NCBI RefSeq assembly: GCF_003353175.1
Contig: NZ_QHKS01000012.1
Span: 186,001 to 250,000, forward strand
Direction of reading: 5' to 3'
Source of the DNA: Paraburkholderia lacunae
GTDB lineage: Bacteria > Pseudomonadota > Gammaproteobacteria > Burkholderiales > Burkholderiaceae
Length of the DNA stretch: 64,000 bases
In this document: positions 18,002-26,932 of the stretch, piece by piece
Position numbering within the stretch: position 1 is the first letter of the stretch
How the letters are laid out: each line of letters opens with the position of its first letter
Notes under the pieces: model-generated
Told to the model about the DNA's origin: nothing
The model's database searches: none
What the model saw: the letters and a program-made list of their open reading frames with translations, nothing else
Translations under genes and position numbers: made by a program

Positions 18002-18156
18002 CGCTGATCTTCGTTTGTGTTCGGTTAGCGGGAAGCATGATTTAAGTGCGAAATATTAGCGCATTCTGCCAAAAATTACGCATCCTACCCGGCAATTCGC
18101 CAGCAAACCCTCCGTCGACGATAGCAACATAGAGCCCTTGAAAACGCGAGGCTCCC
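18002..18156. promoter_or_regulatory. Divergent promoter region between lrp-type and lysE-type genes
   Basis: The 155-bp gap separates two divergent genes. The segment at about 18035-18085 is markedly richer in A and T (GAAATATTAGCG, CAAAAATTACGC) than its surroundings, which suits Lrp-type binding and a sigma-70 promoter. The exact operator is not defined. Confidence 0.5.
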
Positions 18157-18786
18157 ATGATTTCTGCACATCTTCTGATCGTCTATACGGCGGCACTGTT
18201 CGTGGTCTATGCGGTGCCCGGACCGGATATGGCGCTGGTTCTGCAAACCAGTATTGGGCGCGGCGTGCGCAGCGGCTTCGCTGCGGCCGGCGGCCTCGGA
18301 CTGGCGCGCGCGGCGCACGTCACGCTCTCGGCATGCGGTGTGGCCGCCCTGTTGCGCAGCGCGCCGTGGCTGTACGAAGTGGTGCGCTACGGCGGCGCGG
18401 TTTATCTCGCGTGGGTCGGCATCCAGATCTTTCGCTCGCCGGTGTTCGCGTTGTCCGAAGGCGGCGCGGCGAGCGCCGAATCGCGGCCTTTGCGTGCCGC
18501 CTTCGTCAAGGGTTTGCTGACCAATCTGCTGAACCCGAAAGCGCTGCTGTTCTGCTCGGTGCTGTTGCCGCAGTTCGTACGGCCAGAGGCCGGGCCGGTG
18601 GCATGGCAGATGATCGAACTGGGTCTGGTGCTGCTCGCCATCGGCGCATGCTTCGACATCATGTATGCGATCGGCGCCGCGCGCATCGCCGGCTGGATGC
18701 GTGCCCATCCGCTCGCGCAAACGCTGCAGCGCTGGACTTTCTCCGCGACGCTGATCGGCTTCGCGCTGCGCCTTTCGCTGGATTGA
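18157..18786 (+). CDS. LysE/RhtB family amino-acid exporter
   Basis: A 209-residue inner-membrane protein with six hydrophobic segments. The LysE hallmark is present near residues 17-30 (YAVPGPDMALVLQTS) together with GLLTNLLNPKALLF in the middle. Proteins of this family export amino acids or homoserine-like compounds. Divergent lrp-type gene next door. The ATG at 18157 begins directly with the first helix. Confidence 0.92.
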   Translation: MISAHLLIVYTAALFVVYAVPGPDMALVLQTSIGRGVRSGFAAAGGLGLARAAHVTLSACGVAALLRSAPWLYEVVRYGGAVYLAWVGIQIFRSPVFALSEGGAASAESRPLRAAFVKGLLTNLLNPKALLFCSVLLPQFVRPEAGPVAWQMIELGLVLLAIGACFDIMYAIGAARIAGWMRAHPLAQTLQRWTFSATLIGFALRLSLD

Positions 18787-18799
18787 GGCGGCGCGCGGC

Positions 18800-18973
18800 T
18801 CACCTGTTCAGCTTGTGCTCGCGCCGCGAGCGATCCCCGATGATTTCGCGGCGATGCTTGTCTTTCATCTTCTTCCAGCTTTTGCATTCGTCGCGGGTGC
18901 GCAGGCAGCCGACGCAGAATCCGGTCTTGCCGTCGAACTTGCAGATGTCGATACAGGGTGATTCGATGCTCAT
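18800..18973 (-). CDS. DUF1289 domain protein
   Basis: A 57-residue Cys-rich protein with CIDICKFDGKTGFCVGCLRT: four cysteines spaced as in DUF1289 (PF06945). The basic tail (KDKHRREIIGDRSRREHK) is usual. The function is unknown; the cysteines may hold a metal or Fe-S cluster. Start at 18973, giving MSIESPC, is typical of the family, although the frame remains open to 19033. Confidence 0.85.
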   Translation of the reverse strand: MSIESPCIDICKFDGKTGFCVGCLRTRDECKSWKKMKDKHRREIIGDRSRREHKLNR

Positions 18974-19129
18974 GAGAGTCGGTGAATGGGCAATGGTGAG
19001 GGCGACTGTTGCATGGACCATGCCCACGCGCAAAGTGATTGTGTTAATAAAGCCGATAGATGGATGCGCAAGCGCATAGGCAACCGCCTATGCTCGCGGC
19101 CACACAATCACTTGCTTCCTTTTCTCTTG

Positions 19130-19450
19130 ATGAAAACTTTTCTGCTGTACGCCGTGACCGCCGTTGCCGAAATCGTCGGTTGCTATTTGCCGTGGCGCTG
19201 GCTGAAGGAGGGCGGCTCCGCATGGCTGCTGGTGCCCGGCGCGCTCAGTCTCGCATTGTTCGCGTGGTTACTGACGCTGCACGGCACCGCCGCGGGCCGC
19301 ATCTACGCGGCGTACGGCGGTGTGTACGTGGCAGTGGCGATTGTCTGGTTATGGTGCGTCGACAAAGTGCGCCCCACGCTATGGGATGCGGCCGGCGTCG
19401 CGTTCACGCTGGCCGGCATGGCGATCATCGCGTTCCAGCCGCGCGTCTGA
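19130..19450 (+). CDS. YnfA/UPF0060 family small membrane protein
   Basis: A 106-residue protein with four hydrophobic helices. VTAVAEIVGCYLPWRWLKEG, GRIYAAYGGVYVAVA and WDAAGVAFTLAGMAIIAF closely match UPF0060/YnfA, a family related to small multidrug-resistance proteins. The start at 19130 matches the usual N-terminus; no strong ribosome site is visible. Substrate unknown. Confidence 0.9.
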   Translation: MKTFLLYAVTAVAEIVGCYLPWRWLKEGGSAWLLVPGALSLALFAWLLTLHGTAAGRIYAAYGGVYVAVAIVWLWCVDKVRPTLWDAAGVAFTLAGMAIIAFQPRV

Positions 19451-19521
19451 CAGCGTGCATGCGATGCAGCTCTCATACAGCTCTCATGCAGCGTCGCACG
19501 CAACGGCGCGCAAGCCGCTTC

Positions 19522-20031
19522 TTACTTGATGCCGCCCAGGTAGTCGAGCTTGCCGAGTTCAACGCCGTTGTGACGCAGGATGTCGTAAGCCGTCGTGACG
19601 TGAAAATAAAAGTTCGGCAGCACGAAGCCCAGCAGATACGACAACCCCGTAAACTCGATCGGGCCGGTGCGCATTTTCAGCGTGATGCTCCGCTGTTCCG
19701 CGCCGTCGATCTGCTCCGCATTGAATTCCTTCAGATAATCAATCGTCTTTTGTAGGCGGGCATGCAGTTCGTCGAAGGTCTGTTCGACGTCTTCGTACTT
19801 CGGCGCTTCGACACCGGCGAGACGCGCGGCGCAACCCTTGGCTGTGTCGCTGGCGATATAGACCTGGCGCGTCAGCGGCAGCATGTCCGGAGCGAGCCGG
19901 GCATTCGTGAACACGGATGGGTCGATCTGTTTTTCCGCAGCGTGCGCCTGGGCTTTGCCGAGAATGGCTTGCAGATTGGTTAGGCCGCGCACCAGCACGG
20001 GCACTGATGCTTGATACATCGTAATGGACAT
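19522..20031 (-). CDS. DUF1993 domain protein
   Basis: A 169-residue soluble helical protein. The phrase SITMYQASVPVLVRGLTNL at the start, NARLAPDMLPLTRQVYIASD in the middle and LPNFYFHVTTAYDILRHNG near the end are hallmarks of DUF1993 (PF09351), a DinB-like helical bundle of unknown function. The ATG at 20031 follows AGGAGCCCC. A longer frame to 20136 adds a basic leader without support. Confidence 0.9.
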   Translation of the reverse strand: MSITMYQASVPVLVRGLTNLQAILGKAQAHAAEKQIDPSVFTNARLAPDMLPLTRQVYIASDTAKGCAARLAGVEAPKYEDVEQTFDELHARLQKTIDYLKEFNAEQIDGAEQRSITLKMRTGPIEFTGLSYLLGFVLPNFYFHVTTAYDILRHNGVELGKLDYLGGIK

Positions 20032-20339
20032 GGGGCTCCTCTGACTCTTCGATCGTGCGCGCGGACGGCGCGCGAGGCAATGCAACGGCTGGATTGCCGC
20101 TGCAGCATCATAGCGCGAGCAGTGCGCATCGCGCACTGGCCGGGCACGGCGTTAGCCATTCGGACAACTGCCGCGCATGTCGGAACTGTGGTCGAATGCA
20201 TTTGTCGGACGGCTTGGCGCAGTTCTTGAAACAGCGACCCGCCGCCGGTTCGAGGCGGGGAGCGTGTGCCGGTGTGCACCATGCCCAGGTTTGTCTTGTG
20301 GTAGCCGCCGTCACGCTAACAGGAGGGAGGGTCGATATC
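20032..20339. other. 308-bp divergent intergenic region
   Basis: Lies between the DUF1993 gene and the S53 peptidase gene, which point away from each other, so it should hold both promoters. No repeat, RNA gene or well-formed inverted repeat stands out. AGGAGGGAGGG at 20321-20331 is the strong ribosome site of the peptidase gene. Confidence 0.5.
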
Positions 20340-21896
20340 ATGGCCGACAAGCATCCGCTGCCGGGAAGCGAGCGAACGGTAGAGCAAGGTTCGAAAGTCG
20401 TAGGGCAATGCGATCCCACTGAACGGATCGAGGTCTTCGTGATGCTGCGCCGTAAGCAGCAGGCATCGTTCGATGCGTTGATGAGCAAGATCGAGTCTGG
20501 CGACCCGAGCGTCAAGCCGCTGTCGCGCGAGGAGTTTGCAAGGGACTACGGCGCGGCGCCGGAGGACATCGCCAAGGTGCAAGCCTTTGCGGCCGAGCAT
20601 GGCCTGACGGTGGTGCGCGAGGACCCGGCGGCGCGCTCGGTGCTGCTGAGCGGCACAATCGCGCAGTTCCAGACCGCGTTTGCTGTGCAGTTGCAGCACT
20701 ACGAGCATCATTCGGCCGGCCAGTTCCGCGGCCGCACCGGCACGATCAGCGTGCCGGACGATTTGCACGGCGTGGTCGAGGCCGTGCTGGGGCTCGACAA
20801 CCGGCCGCAGGCGCGGCCGCATTTTCGTATCCGGCCGCCGTTCCAGCCGGCCCGGGCGCCGCAGGCTTCTTTCACGCCGCCCCAACTCGCGTCGCTCTAC
20901 CATTTTCCGCAAGGCGACGGCAGCGGGCAGTGCGTCGGCATCATCGAACTTGGCGGCGGCTACGTGAACTCCGACCTCAAAACCTATTTCGCGAGTCTCG
21001 GCGTCCACTCGCCGACGGTGAAGTCGGTCGGCGTCGATCAGGGCGGCAACCAGCCGACCGGCGACCCGAATGGCCCGGACGGCGAAGTCACGCTCGACAT
21101 CGAAATCGTCGGCGCGATTGCCCCGGGCGCGACGATTGCGGTGTATTTCACGCAGAACAGCGACGCCGGTTTCATCGACGCGGTGAGCCGCGCGGTGCAC
21201 GACACAACCAATAAGCCCTCGGTGATCTCGATCAGTTGGGGCGGGCCGGAGTCGAATTGGACCAACCAGTCGCTGCAGGCCTTCAACAGCGTGCTGCAGG
21301 CCGCGGCGACGCTTGGTGTGACCGTGTGCGCCGCGTCGGGCGACAGCGGTTCGAGCGACGGTCTGGGCGGCGATCACGTCGACTTTCCGGCGTCGAGCCC
21401 TTATGTGCTGGCGTGCGGCGGGACGCGCGTGACTGCGTCGGGCGCGTCGATTTCGACCGAAGTGGTGTGGAACGACGGCGCAGGCGGCGGCGCGAGCGGC
21501 GGTGGCGTGAGTCAGGCGTTTCCGGTGCCGGTGTGGCAAGAAGGTTTGTCGTCGACGGATACAGGCGGCAGCAAGACGCCGCTTGGCGGGCGCGGCGTGC
21601 CGGACGTGTCCGGCGACGCCTCGCCTGTCACCGGCTACAGCGTGTTGATCGACGGCACGCAAACGGTGGTGGGCGGCACCAGTGCGGTCGCGCCGCTGTG
21701 GGCCGGGCTGATTGCGCGAATCAATGCGGCGAAAGGGCAGCCGGCCGGGTTCATCAACCCGAAGCTGTACAACACCGCGGGCGTCTGCAAGGACATCACG
21801 CAAGGCAACAACGGCAGATTTGCCGCGTCGGTCGGCTGGGATGCGTGCACGGGACTCGGCAGTCCCAATGGCCAGAAGGTGGCAGCGGCACTATAG
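20340..21896 (+). CDS. S53 family (sedolisin/kumamolisin-type) serine-carboxyl peptidase precursor
   Basis: A 518-residue precursor. Residues about 20-165 form the pro-kumamolisin activation domain. The catalytic set is visible: Glu249 and Asp253 in DGEVTLDIEI, oxyanion Asp335 in AASGDSGSSDG, and nucleophile Ser448 in GGTSAVAPLWAG. Near the C-terminus WDACTGLGSPNG is the usual calcium-site region. Members are acid-active endopeptidases. No classical signal peptide precedes the prodomain, as is common for bacterial homologues. Start at 20340 follows a strong AGGAGGGAGGG site. Confidence 0.93.
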   Translation: MADKHPLPGSERTVEQGSKVVGQCDPTERIEVFVMLRRKQQASFDALMSKIESGDPSVKPLSREEFARDYGAAPEDIAKVQAFAAEHGLTVVREDPAARSVLLSGTIAQFQTAFAVQLQHYEHHSAGQFRGRTGTISVPDDLHGVVEAVLGLDNRPQARPHFRIRPPFQPARAPQASFTPPQLASLYHFPQGDGSGQCVGIIELGGGYVNSDLKTYFASLGVHSPTVKSVGVDQGGNQPTGDPNGPDGEVTLDIEIVGAIAPGATIAVYFTQNSDAGFIDAVSRAVHDTTNKPSVISISWGGPESNWTNQSLQAFNSVLQAAATLGVTVCAASGDSGSSDGLGGDHVDFPASSPYVLACGGTRVTASGASISTEVVWNDGAGGGASGGGVSQAFPVPVWQEGLSSTDTGGSKTPLGGRGVPDVSGDASPVTGYSVLIDGTQTVVGGTSAVAPLWAGLIARINAAKGQPAGFINPKLYNTAGVCKDITQGNNGRFAASVGWDACTGLGSPNGQKVAAAL

Positions 21897-21928
21897 TCTG
21901 AAGACATACGAACTACACGACACGCAAG

Positions 21929-21956
21929 ACCACACAGACTACACAGACTACACAAG
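21929..21956. repeat. Short 9-bp direct repeat
   Basis: The gap after the S53 gene holds three close copies of ACACAGACT-like nonamers (CACACAGACTACACAGACTA). It is too short to assign a role. Confidence 0.5.
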
Positions 21957-21981
21957 ACGTTAACGAATCCATGGAGCGATC

Positions 21982-23652
21982 ATGACGAATACCGAGTCAG
22001 CTTCCGTTAGTCCGCAGTCGCCACACAATTCTCACGCGTCACCCGCGCCGGCGGCAGCGAGCGCGCCGCATCTCGCCGGCGACCAGCCATTTTTCGATCC
22101 GGTCGCCTACGGTAACGGACCAGACGATTCCGTCACCGAAACCGCTGAAACCGCCGCGATCACGCACCATTCGGTCACGATCGGCGGGCACAAGATCAAC
22201 TACACGGCGACTGCCGGTCACCTCGTGATCGTCGATCCGAGCAGTTCGCAGCCCGAGGCGAGGATGTTCTACGTCGCCTTCACGCAGGACAACCAGAAGG
22301 AGGAGACCCGGCCGCTGACGTTTTTCTATAACGGCGGGCCGGGTTCGTCCGCGGTGTTCGTGCTGCTCGGCTCGTTCGCACCGCGCCGCATCAAGACCTC
22401 GATGCCGGACTTTACGCCGCCCGCACCGTACTCGATGGAGGACAACCCGGACAGCCTGCTCGACAAGAGCGATCTCGTGTTCATCAACCCGGTCGGCACC
22501 GGCTACTCGGCGGCCATCGCGCCGAAGAAGAACCGCGACTTCTGGGGCGTCGACCAGGACGCGAACTCGATCAAGCAGTTCATCAAGCGCTTTCTGACAA
22601 AGAACAACCGCTGGAATTCGCCGAAGTATCTGTTCGGCGAGTCGTACGGGACGGCGCGCAGTTGCGTGCTGGCGTACCGGCTGCATGAAGACGGTGTCGA
22701 TCTGAACGGCATCACGCTGCAATCGTCGATTCTCGATTACACGCAGTCCGGCAATCCGGTCGGCACCTTGCCCACCGCCGCCGCGGACGCGTGGTATCAC
22801 AAGAAACTCGGCATCGCGCCGCGTCCGACCGATCTCGGCGCGTTTGCCGAAGAAGTGGCGCAGTTCGCGCGCACCGATTATCTGGCGGCGCTGCGCAAGT
22901 TCCCGACTACCGATTCGGCAACGGTCGACAAACTCAGCGAATACACCGGCATCGACAAAACCACCTTGCTTGCGTGGAGCCTCGATATCGCGTCGTATGA
23001 CAGCCGCGGCAATTCGCTGTTTTTGACCACGCTGCTGAAGGCGCAAGGTCTCGCGCTCGGTGCGTATGACGGGCGGGTGACGGCGATCGACACCGGCATC
23101 GCCGGCAAGATCGACCCGAACTCCGGCGGCAACGATCCGACCATGACGGCGGTTTCCGGCGTCTATACGACCATGTGGAACGTGTACCTGAACGAGCAGT
23201 TGAAATACACGTCGAATTCGGCGTTCACGGACCTCAACGACCAGGCGTTCCAGTATTGGGACTTCGGCCACATCGACCCGACGGGCGCGCAGAAGGGGCT
23301 CGACGATAAAGGCAACGTGATTCTGTACACCGCCGGGGACCTCGCCGCAGTGATGGCGCTCAATCCCGATCTGAAAGTGCTGTCGGCGAACGGTTTTTTC
23401 GACTTCGTCACGCCGTTCTATCAGACCGTGATCGACCTGCAGCAGATGCCGCTTCTGAGTCAGCAGATCCGGCAAAACCTGTCGGCGCGCTTTTATCCGT
23501 CGGGGCACATGGTCTATCTCGACGGCGGGTCGCGCACCGCGCTCAAAGCAGACCTCGCGAAAATGTATGACGCGACCGTGTCCAATACCCAGGCGCTAGG
23601 CCGCATCCGCGCTTTGCAGGCTCGCGTGGCGAAGCAGGCGCAACCCTCCTGA
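21982..23652 (+). CDS. S10 family serine carboxypeptidase-like protein
   Basis: A 556-residue alpha/beta hydrolase of peptidase family S10. FFYNGGPGSSA forms the oxyanion region, nucleophile Ser221 lies in FGESYGTARS, the Asp is probably in ANGFFDFVTPF and the His in YPSGHMVYL near the end. An N-terminal Ala/Ser/Pro-rich segment precedes the domain with no clear signal peptide. Family members remove C-terminal residues from peptides. It is 85 bp downstream of the S53 peptidase on the same strand; together they could break down proteins at low pH (inference). Confidence 0.92.
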   Translation: MTNTESASVSPQSPHNSHASPAPAAASAPHLAGDQPFFDPVAYGNGPDDSVTETAETAAITHHSVTIGGHKINYTATAGHLVIVDPSSSQPEARMFYVAFTQDNQKEETRPLTFFYNGGPGSSAVFVLLGSFAPRRIKTSMPDFTPPAPYSMEDNPDSLLDKSDLVFINPVGTGYSAAIAPKKNRDFWGVDQDANSIKQFIKRFLTKNNRWNSPKYLFGESYGTARSCVLAYRLHEDGVDLNGITLQSSILDYTQSGNPVGTLPTAAADAWYHKKLGIAPRPTDLGAFAEEVAQFARTDYLAALRKFPTTDSATVDKLSEYTGIDKTTLLAWSLDIASYDSRGNSLFLTTLLKAQGLALGAYDGRVTAIDTGIAGKIDPNSGGNDPTMTAVSGVYTTMWNVYLNEQLKYTSNSAFTDLNDQAFQYWDFGHIDPTGAQKGLDDKGNVILYTAGDLAAVMALNPDLKVLSANGFFDFVTPFYQTVIDLQQMPLLSQQIRQNLSARFYPSGHMVYLDGGSRTALKADLAKMYDATVSNTQALGRIRALQARVAKQAQPS

Positions 23653-23968
23653 CTGCCGGTGAGCGGCGCGCGGCGATGGCGCCACTGTTTCCGGCGGGCG
23701 GGCGCGGTCTTGCCCAGTGCATGCGCCACGGCCAGACCGCGCCGCTGCGACCGGCGCATACCGCTAAAGCGAGCTCAGCGGTATGCGCGGGCGCGGTGCC
23801 GGGCCTGCACCGCTGAATAAGCATTGGTATTTTGGATTTTGCCCGCGCTTATTCGGGTACAGTCCATTAACGGATGTTTTAAGCCGTTTTCATGACAACG
23901 TGTCGCATCGCTTTTGCTGTCGATTGTGGCTATCCTGAAACAGGACGAAATTCGAAGGAGAGATTTAA
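23653..23968. other. 316-bp intergenic region with hairpin and likely promoter
   Basis: Apart from the hairpin at 23754-23788 there is no coding signal. The AT-richer part at about 23818-23900 (AAGCATTGGTATTTTGGATT, CATTAACGG) probably holds the promoter of the two small downstream genes. Confidence 0.5.
23754..23788. terminator. Strong hairpin downstream of the S10 peptidase gene
   Basis: A perfect 12-bp inverted repeat, GCGCATACCGCT and AGCGGTATGCGC, with an 11-base loop, about 100 bases after the peptidase stop codon. No T-run follows, so it may be a transcript-stabilising stem rather than an intrinsic terminator. Confidence 0.5.
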
Positions 23969-24136
23969 ATGACGGCCTTCTATCTGTCGTTGGTCGCGCT
24001 GGTCACATCAGGTGCCGCGGGAGCAGCATTTATCCGTCAGCTTGCCGCCGCTCAGGCCAGGCAGCGTGGCGCGCTGCGACCGGTGCCCGTGCATACCGCC
24101 GGCCGCGGTACGGACCGTCGCACGAGCCGAGGGTAG
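23969..24136 (+). CDS. Very small membrane-anchored protein
   Basis: A 55-residue product beginning MTAFYLSLVALVTSGAAGAA, a single N-terminal hydrophobic helix, followed by an Arg/Ala/Gln-rich tail. The ATG at 23969 has a good ribosome site (GAAGGAGAG) at ideal spacing, which is the main reason for calling it. It lies five bases before the RRM-type gene and could be co-translated with it. No family recognised. Confidence 0.55.
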   Translation: MTAFYLSLVALVTSGAAGAAFIRQLAAAQARQRGALRPVPVHTAGRGTDRRTSRG

Positions 24137-24141
24137 CCGGC

Positions 24142-24408
24142 ATGAACCTGATCGTGCGCAACATCGCGGAATCGTGCAGCGAGCAGGAAGTGCGCGAATT
24201 TCTTAAGCGCGAGCTTGGCCATTACGCGAAAAACGTCGAAGTGGTGGATGCCGGCAAACCCGGCGCGTACGCCACCGTCGAACTGGGCGCGCAAGTGCCC
24301 TATGTGGGCGAGGTGATCGCCCGGCAGATTCACGGCAAGCATTTGGGCGGTCTGGCGCTCGAAGCGAGCGCCGATCTGTTCAGCGACGAGCCACCTGGCG
24401 CGCGCTGA
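24142..24408 (+). CDS. RRM-like small RNA-binding protein
   Basis: An 88-residue protein with the beta-alpha-beta start of an RNA recognition motif: MNLIVRNIAESCSEQEVREF resembles RNP2 (the LIVRNI strand), and GAYATVELG resembles RNP1 without the usual aromatic pair. Single-RRM proteins of this size occur in many proteobacteria. RNA binding is therefore inferred and may be weak because the RNP1 aromatics are missing. Confidence 0.65.
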   Translation: MNLIVRNIAESCSEQEVREFLKRELGHYAKNVEVVDAGKPGAYATVELGAQVPYVGEVIARQIHGKHLGGLALEASADLFSDEPPGAR

Positions 24409-24476
24409 ATAACCACAGCCGTCCCGTTCGAATCAGGTGCGCGTGAACGCGCATCCGGTTTGTCACCTTCCTTCTT

Positions 24477-25337
24477 TTATTCCCCGCTTGCCTGCGCCGG
24501 CCAATCGAACGGCGTGTACGGCAATGCTCGCTTGTGCTGCGTCACGTCATAGAAACGCAAAATCGTCTCGCGCGCGGCATCGCTGACCGGCTTGCCTTCC
24601 AGAAAGTCATCGATATCGTTGTACGGGATGCCGTACACGTCTTCGTCGGGCCGTTGCGGACGCAACATTTCGAGGTCGGCGGTCGGCACTTTGTGCGCCA
24701 GTGTTTCGGCAGCGCCCAGCGCGCTGGCCAGCGCGCGCACGCGACGCTTGTTCAGACCGGCGAGCGGCAGTACGTCGGCGCCGCCGTCGCCGAACTTCGT
24801 GAAAAAGCCCATTACCGATTCGGCCGCATGATCGGTGCCGATCACTACACCGGCCCGTGTGCCCGCCACCGCGTATTGCGCAATCATCCGCTGCCGCGCC
24901 TTGATGTTGCCGTGCACGAAATCCTGCTGCGAGTCGTCGGCGAATGGCACGTCGCTTGCGTGCAGCGCGGCGAGTATTGCATCGGCGGCTGGCTTAATGT
25001 CGATGGTGAGATTTTCGTCCGCTCGAATGAACTGCAATGCCTGCTGCGCGTCGGCCTCGTCCTTTTGAATGCCGTAGGGCAGGCGTACCGCGACGAAGCG
25101 GGCGTCGTAACGTTCGGCGCGCAGCCGTTCGACCGCGAGTTGCGCGAGCCGACCGGCTGTCGTGGAGTCGACACCGCCGCTAATCCCGAGCACGTAAGTT
25201 TTCAGGCCGTTGCTACGCAGGTAGTTCGCCAGAAAGGCGACGCGGCGTTCGATTTCCTCTGCGGCGTCGAACTTGGCGCCCACCTGCATTTCCGCGACGA
25301 TGCGCGGCTGGCGTGCGGTTGAGTCCTGTTGCGCCAT
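24477..25337 (-). CDS. nadE: Ammonia-dependent NAD+ synthetase
   Basis: A 286-residue enzyme making NAD+ from deamido-NAD+, ATP and ammonia, the last step of NAD synthesis. The PP-loop GISGGVDSTT lies at residues 51-60, with VVIGTDHAAESVMGFFTKFGDGGADV and LNKRRVRALA in the middle and TADLEMLRPQRPDEDVYG, all NadE hallmarks. No N-terminal glutaminase domain, so it uses free ammonia. Start at 25337 gives a length close to the E. coli enzyme (275); upstream ATG at 25355 is an alternative. Confidence 0.95.
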   Translation of the reverse strand: MAQQDSTARQPRIVAEMQVGAKFDAAEEIERRVAFLANYLRSNGLKTYVLGISGGVDSTTAGRLAQLAVERLRAERYDARFVAVRLPYGIQKDEADAQQALQFIRADENLTIDIKPAADAILAALHASDVPFADDSQQDFVHGNIKARQRMIAQYAVAGTRAGVVIGTDHAAESVMGFFTKFGDGGADVLPLAGLNKRRVRALASALGAAETLAHKVPTADLEMLRPQRPDEDVYGIPYNDIDDFLEGKPVSDAARETILRFYDVTQHKRALPYTPFDWPAQASGE

Positions 25338-25699
25338 GATTTCTGCTTCCTCCATGCGTGGTTGTGCCAAAGTCAAACGACGAGCGCTTGCACGCGAAGT
25401 GCGCAAGCGGCGGACTCACAAGCGAGCCGGTTCAGTCGGCCCGCTGTGACGCATCAGTATCGGATTTATTGCGCATATTGGCTTTAAATGCGCTGTGCTG
25501 GCGGATTTAAATCGGTTTGTAAATTTAAAAATATAACCAGATATTACGGCGATATTGGTAAATTGGCCAATTCTTTATCGACAGATCGAAATGTGCTTAG
25601 TAATATCGTCGCTGATCCGGGCGCCGCATGAGCCGGCGAGCAGTCATTCGGCGAGCAGTCAATAATAAGCAGGTATAAGCAGGTTCGCTCAAATACGCG
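25338..25699. other. 362-bp AT-rich intergenic region
   Basis: The region 25460-25600 is strongly AT-rich for this genome (GGATTTAAATCGG, TAAATTTAAAAATATAACC). It probably holds the promoters of both flanking divergent genes. Short direct repeats (GGCGAGCAGTCA at 25632 and 25650; ATAAGCAGGT at 25665 and 25675 approximately) occur near the start of the transpeptidase gene. No gene is visible. Confidence 0.5.
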
Positions 25700-26746
25700 A
25701 TGAACTACCCTAATCGGCCTGGCCAGCCTGTTCCGGACCGTATGATTTCCGCGTCGGTAGATCGTCGGCGCGAAGCGGTTCGTATGCCGTGTTCGCCTCT
25801 GGCGTCGCAGTGGTCGCGCGCAGCTCATTTGACACGCTGCCTGACGCGCGCCGTGAGCGCCGTCTTCTGCATCTTGTCGGGCAGTTTCGCGATCGCAGCC
25901 CCGCCGCCGACGAGCCGTCCGGCGGCCATGGTCGACGTGTCAGACATGGTCGCGCCGGACGCGGCCGGTGTGGTCGACCCGCGTCGCGCGTTGCTGTTTC
26001 GGGGCGTATTCGCACACGAGGTAACCCGGCGGCTGAAAGTGCCCGCTAAAGAGCAGCGCGCCTACGCCGACCGTCTGCAAACGGCGCTCAGTGAGGAACT
26101 TCTGGGCAATCTGTCGGGCGAGTTTGTGGTGCTGACCGATCGCAACGTCAACGTGCAGGCGCTGTTCGTCTACTTTCGCGCCGCGCCGTCCGATACCTGG
26201 CAGATGATCGGCGCCTCGCCTGTCGCAACTGGCCAGCCCGGCGAATACGATCACTTCATCACGCCGCTCGGCGTGTTCGAACATACCCCCGCCAACATGG
26301 ACTTCCGCTCGGAAGGCACGATGAACGAGAACCGCATCCGCGGCTATGGCAAGCGCGACATGCGGATCTTCGATCTCGGCTGGGCGCAAGGCGAACGCGG
26401 CTGGGGCAAGGGCGGCATGTCGCAGATGCGTTTCCAGATGCACGCGACCGATCCCGACCGGCTCGAGCCGCTGCTCGGCATTCGTCATTCGAAGGGCTGC
26501 GTGCGCATTCCGGCGTCGCTCAATGTGTTCCTTGATCACTACGGCATTCTCGACGCCGAATATATGGCCCTGGTCGCTTCGGGCAAGTCGCTGTGGGTGT
26601 TGAAGAGCGATCGCCAGATGACGCCGTGGGCGGGACGTTACATCGTCGTGGTGGATTCGGGGCGCAGGAGCCGGCCTGCATGGGCGCCGGCGCCGGGCAC
26701 CCAGGCTCGAGCCAAAGTGCCGGCCGGTGCGGACACGGCTGACTGA
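25700..26746 (+). CDS. L,D-transpeptidase (YkuD) family protein
   Basis: A protein of up to 348 residues whose YkuD domain ends in HSKGCVRIP with nucleophile Cys267; the upstream His is within the region around HFITPLGVFEH. Such enzymes form 3-3 peptidoglycan cross-links or anchor lipoproteins in the periplasm. A hydrophobic segment near residues 49-67 (AVSAVFCILSGSFAIAA) is the export signal. The exact start is uncertain: Met codons at 25700, 25742 and 25784 are in frame and none has a good ribosome site. Confidence 0.85.
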   Translation: MNYPNRPGQPVPDRMISASVDRRREAVRMPCSPLASQWSRAAHLTRCLTRAVSAVFCILSGSFAIAAPPPTSRPAAMVDVSDMVAPDAAGVVDPRRALLFRGVFAHEVTRRLKVPAKEQRAYADRLQTALSEELLGNLSGEFVVLTDRNVNVQALFVYFRAAPSDTWQMIGASPVATGQPGEYDHFITPLGVFEHTPANMDFRSEGTMNENRIRGYGKRDMRIFDLGWAQGERGWGKGGMSQMRFQMHATDPDRLEPLLGIRHSKGCVRIPASLNVFLDHYGILDAEYMALVASGKSLWVLKSDRQMTPWAGRYIVVVDSGRRSRPAWAPAPGTQARAKVPAGADTAD

Positions 26747-26810
26747 CTCACGGGTATCGCACCAGCACCGAACGTGCCGATCTTGTGAAACGGCAAAGTG
26801 ACAAAGCGGC

Positions 26811-26906
26811 GAAACGGCGAAACGGCGAAACGGCGAAACGGCGAAACGGCGAAACGGCGAAACGGCGAAACGGCGAAACGGCGAAACGGCGAAACGGCGA
26901 AACGGC
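26811..26906. repeat. 12 perfect copies of an 8-bp tandem repeat
   Basis: GAAACGGC is repeated twelve times without error, followed by a degraded copy (GAAACGCC). It lies between the convergent transpeptidase and EamA genes, so it is outside any coding region. The reading frames through it encode RRNGETAK repeats but have no start signals and are not taken as genes. Such octamer arrays change length by slippage and would serve as a strain marker. Confidence 0.92.
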
Positions 26907-26932
26907 GAAACGCCCGCACGGCATTCAACCGC

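Noticed and set aside
20316..21803. Long minus-strand frame opposite the S53 peptidase
   Set aside because: The plus-strand frame has the full catalytic set and a strong ribosome site; the opposite frame is Arg/His-rich without motifs.
22039..23508. Long minus-strand frame opposite the S10 peptidase
   Set aside because: Same reasoning: the plus strand encodes a complete peptidase; the antisense product is low-complexity and basic.
26811..26906. Possible CRISPR array
   Set aside because: The repeats are 8 bp, contiguous and without spacers; no cas genes are nearby.
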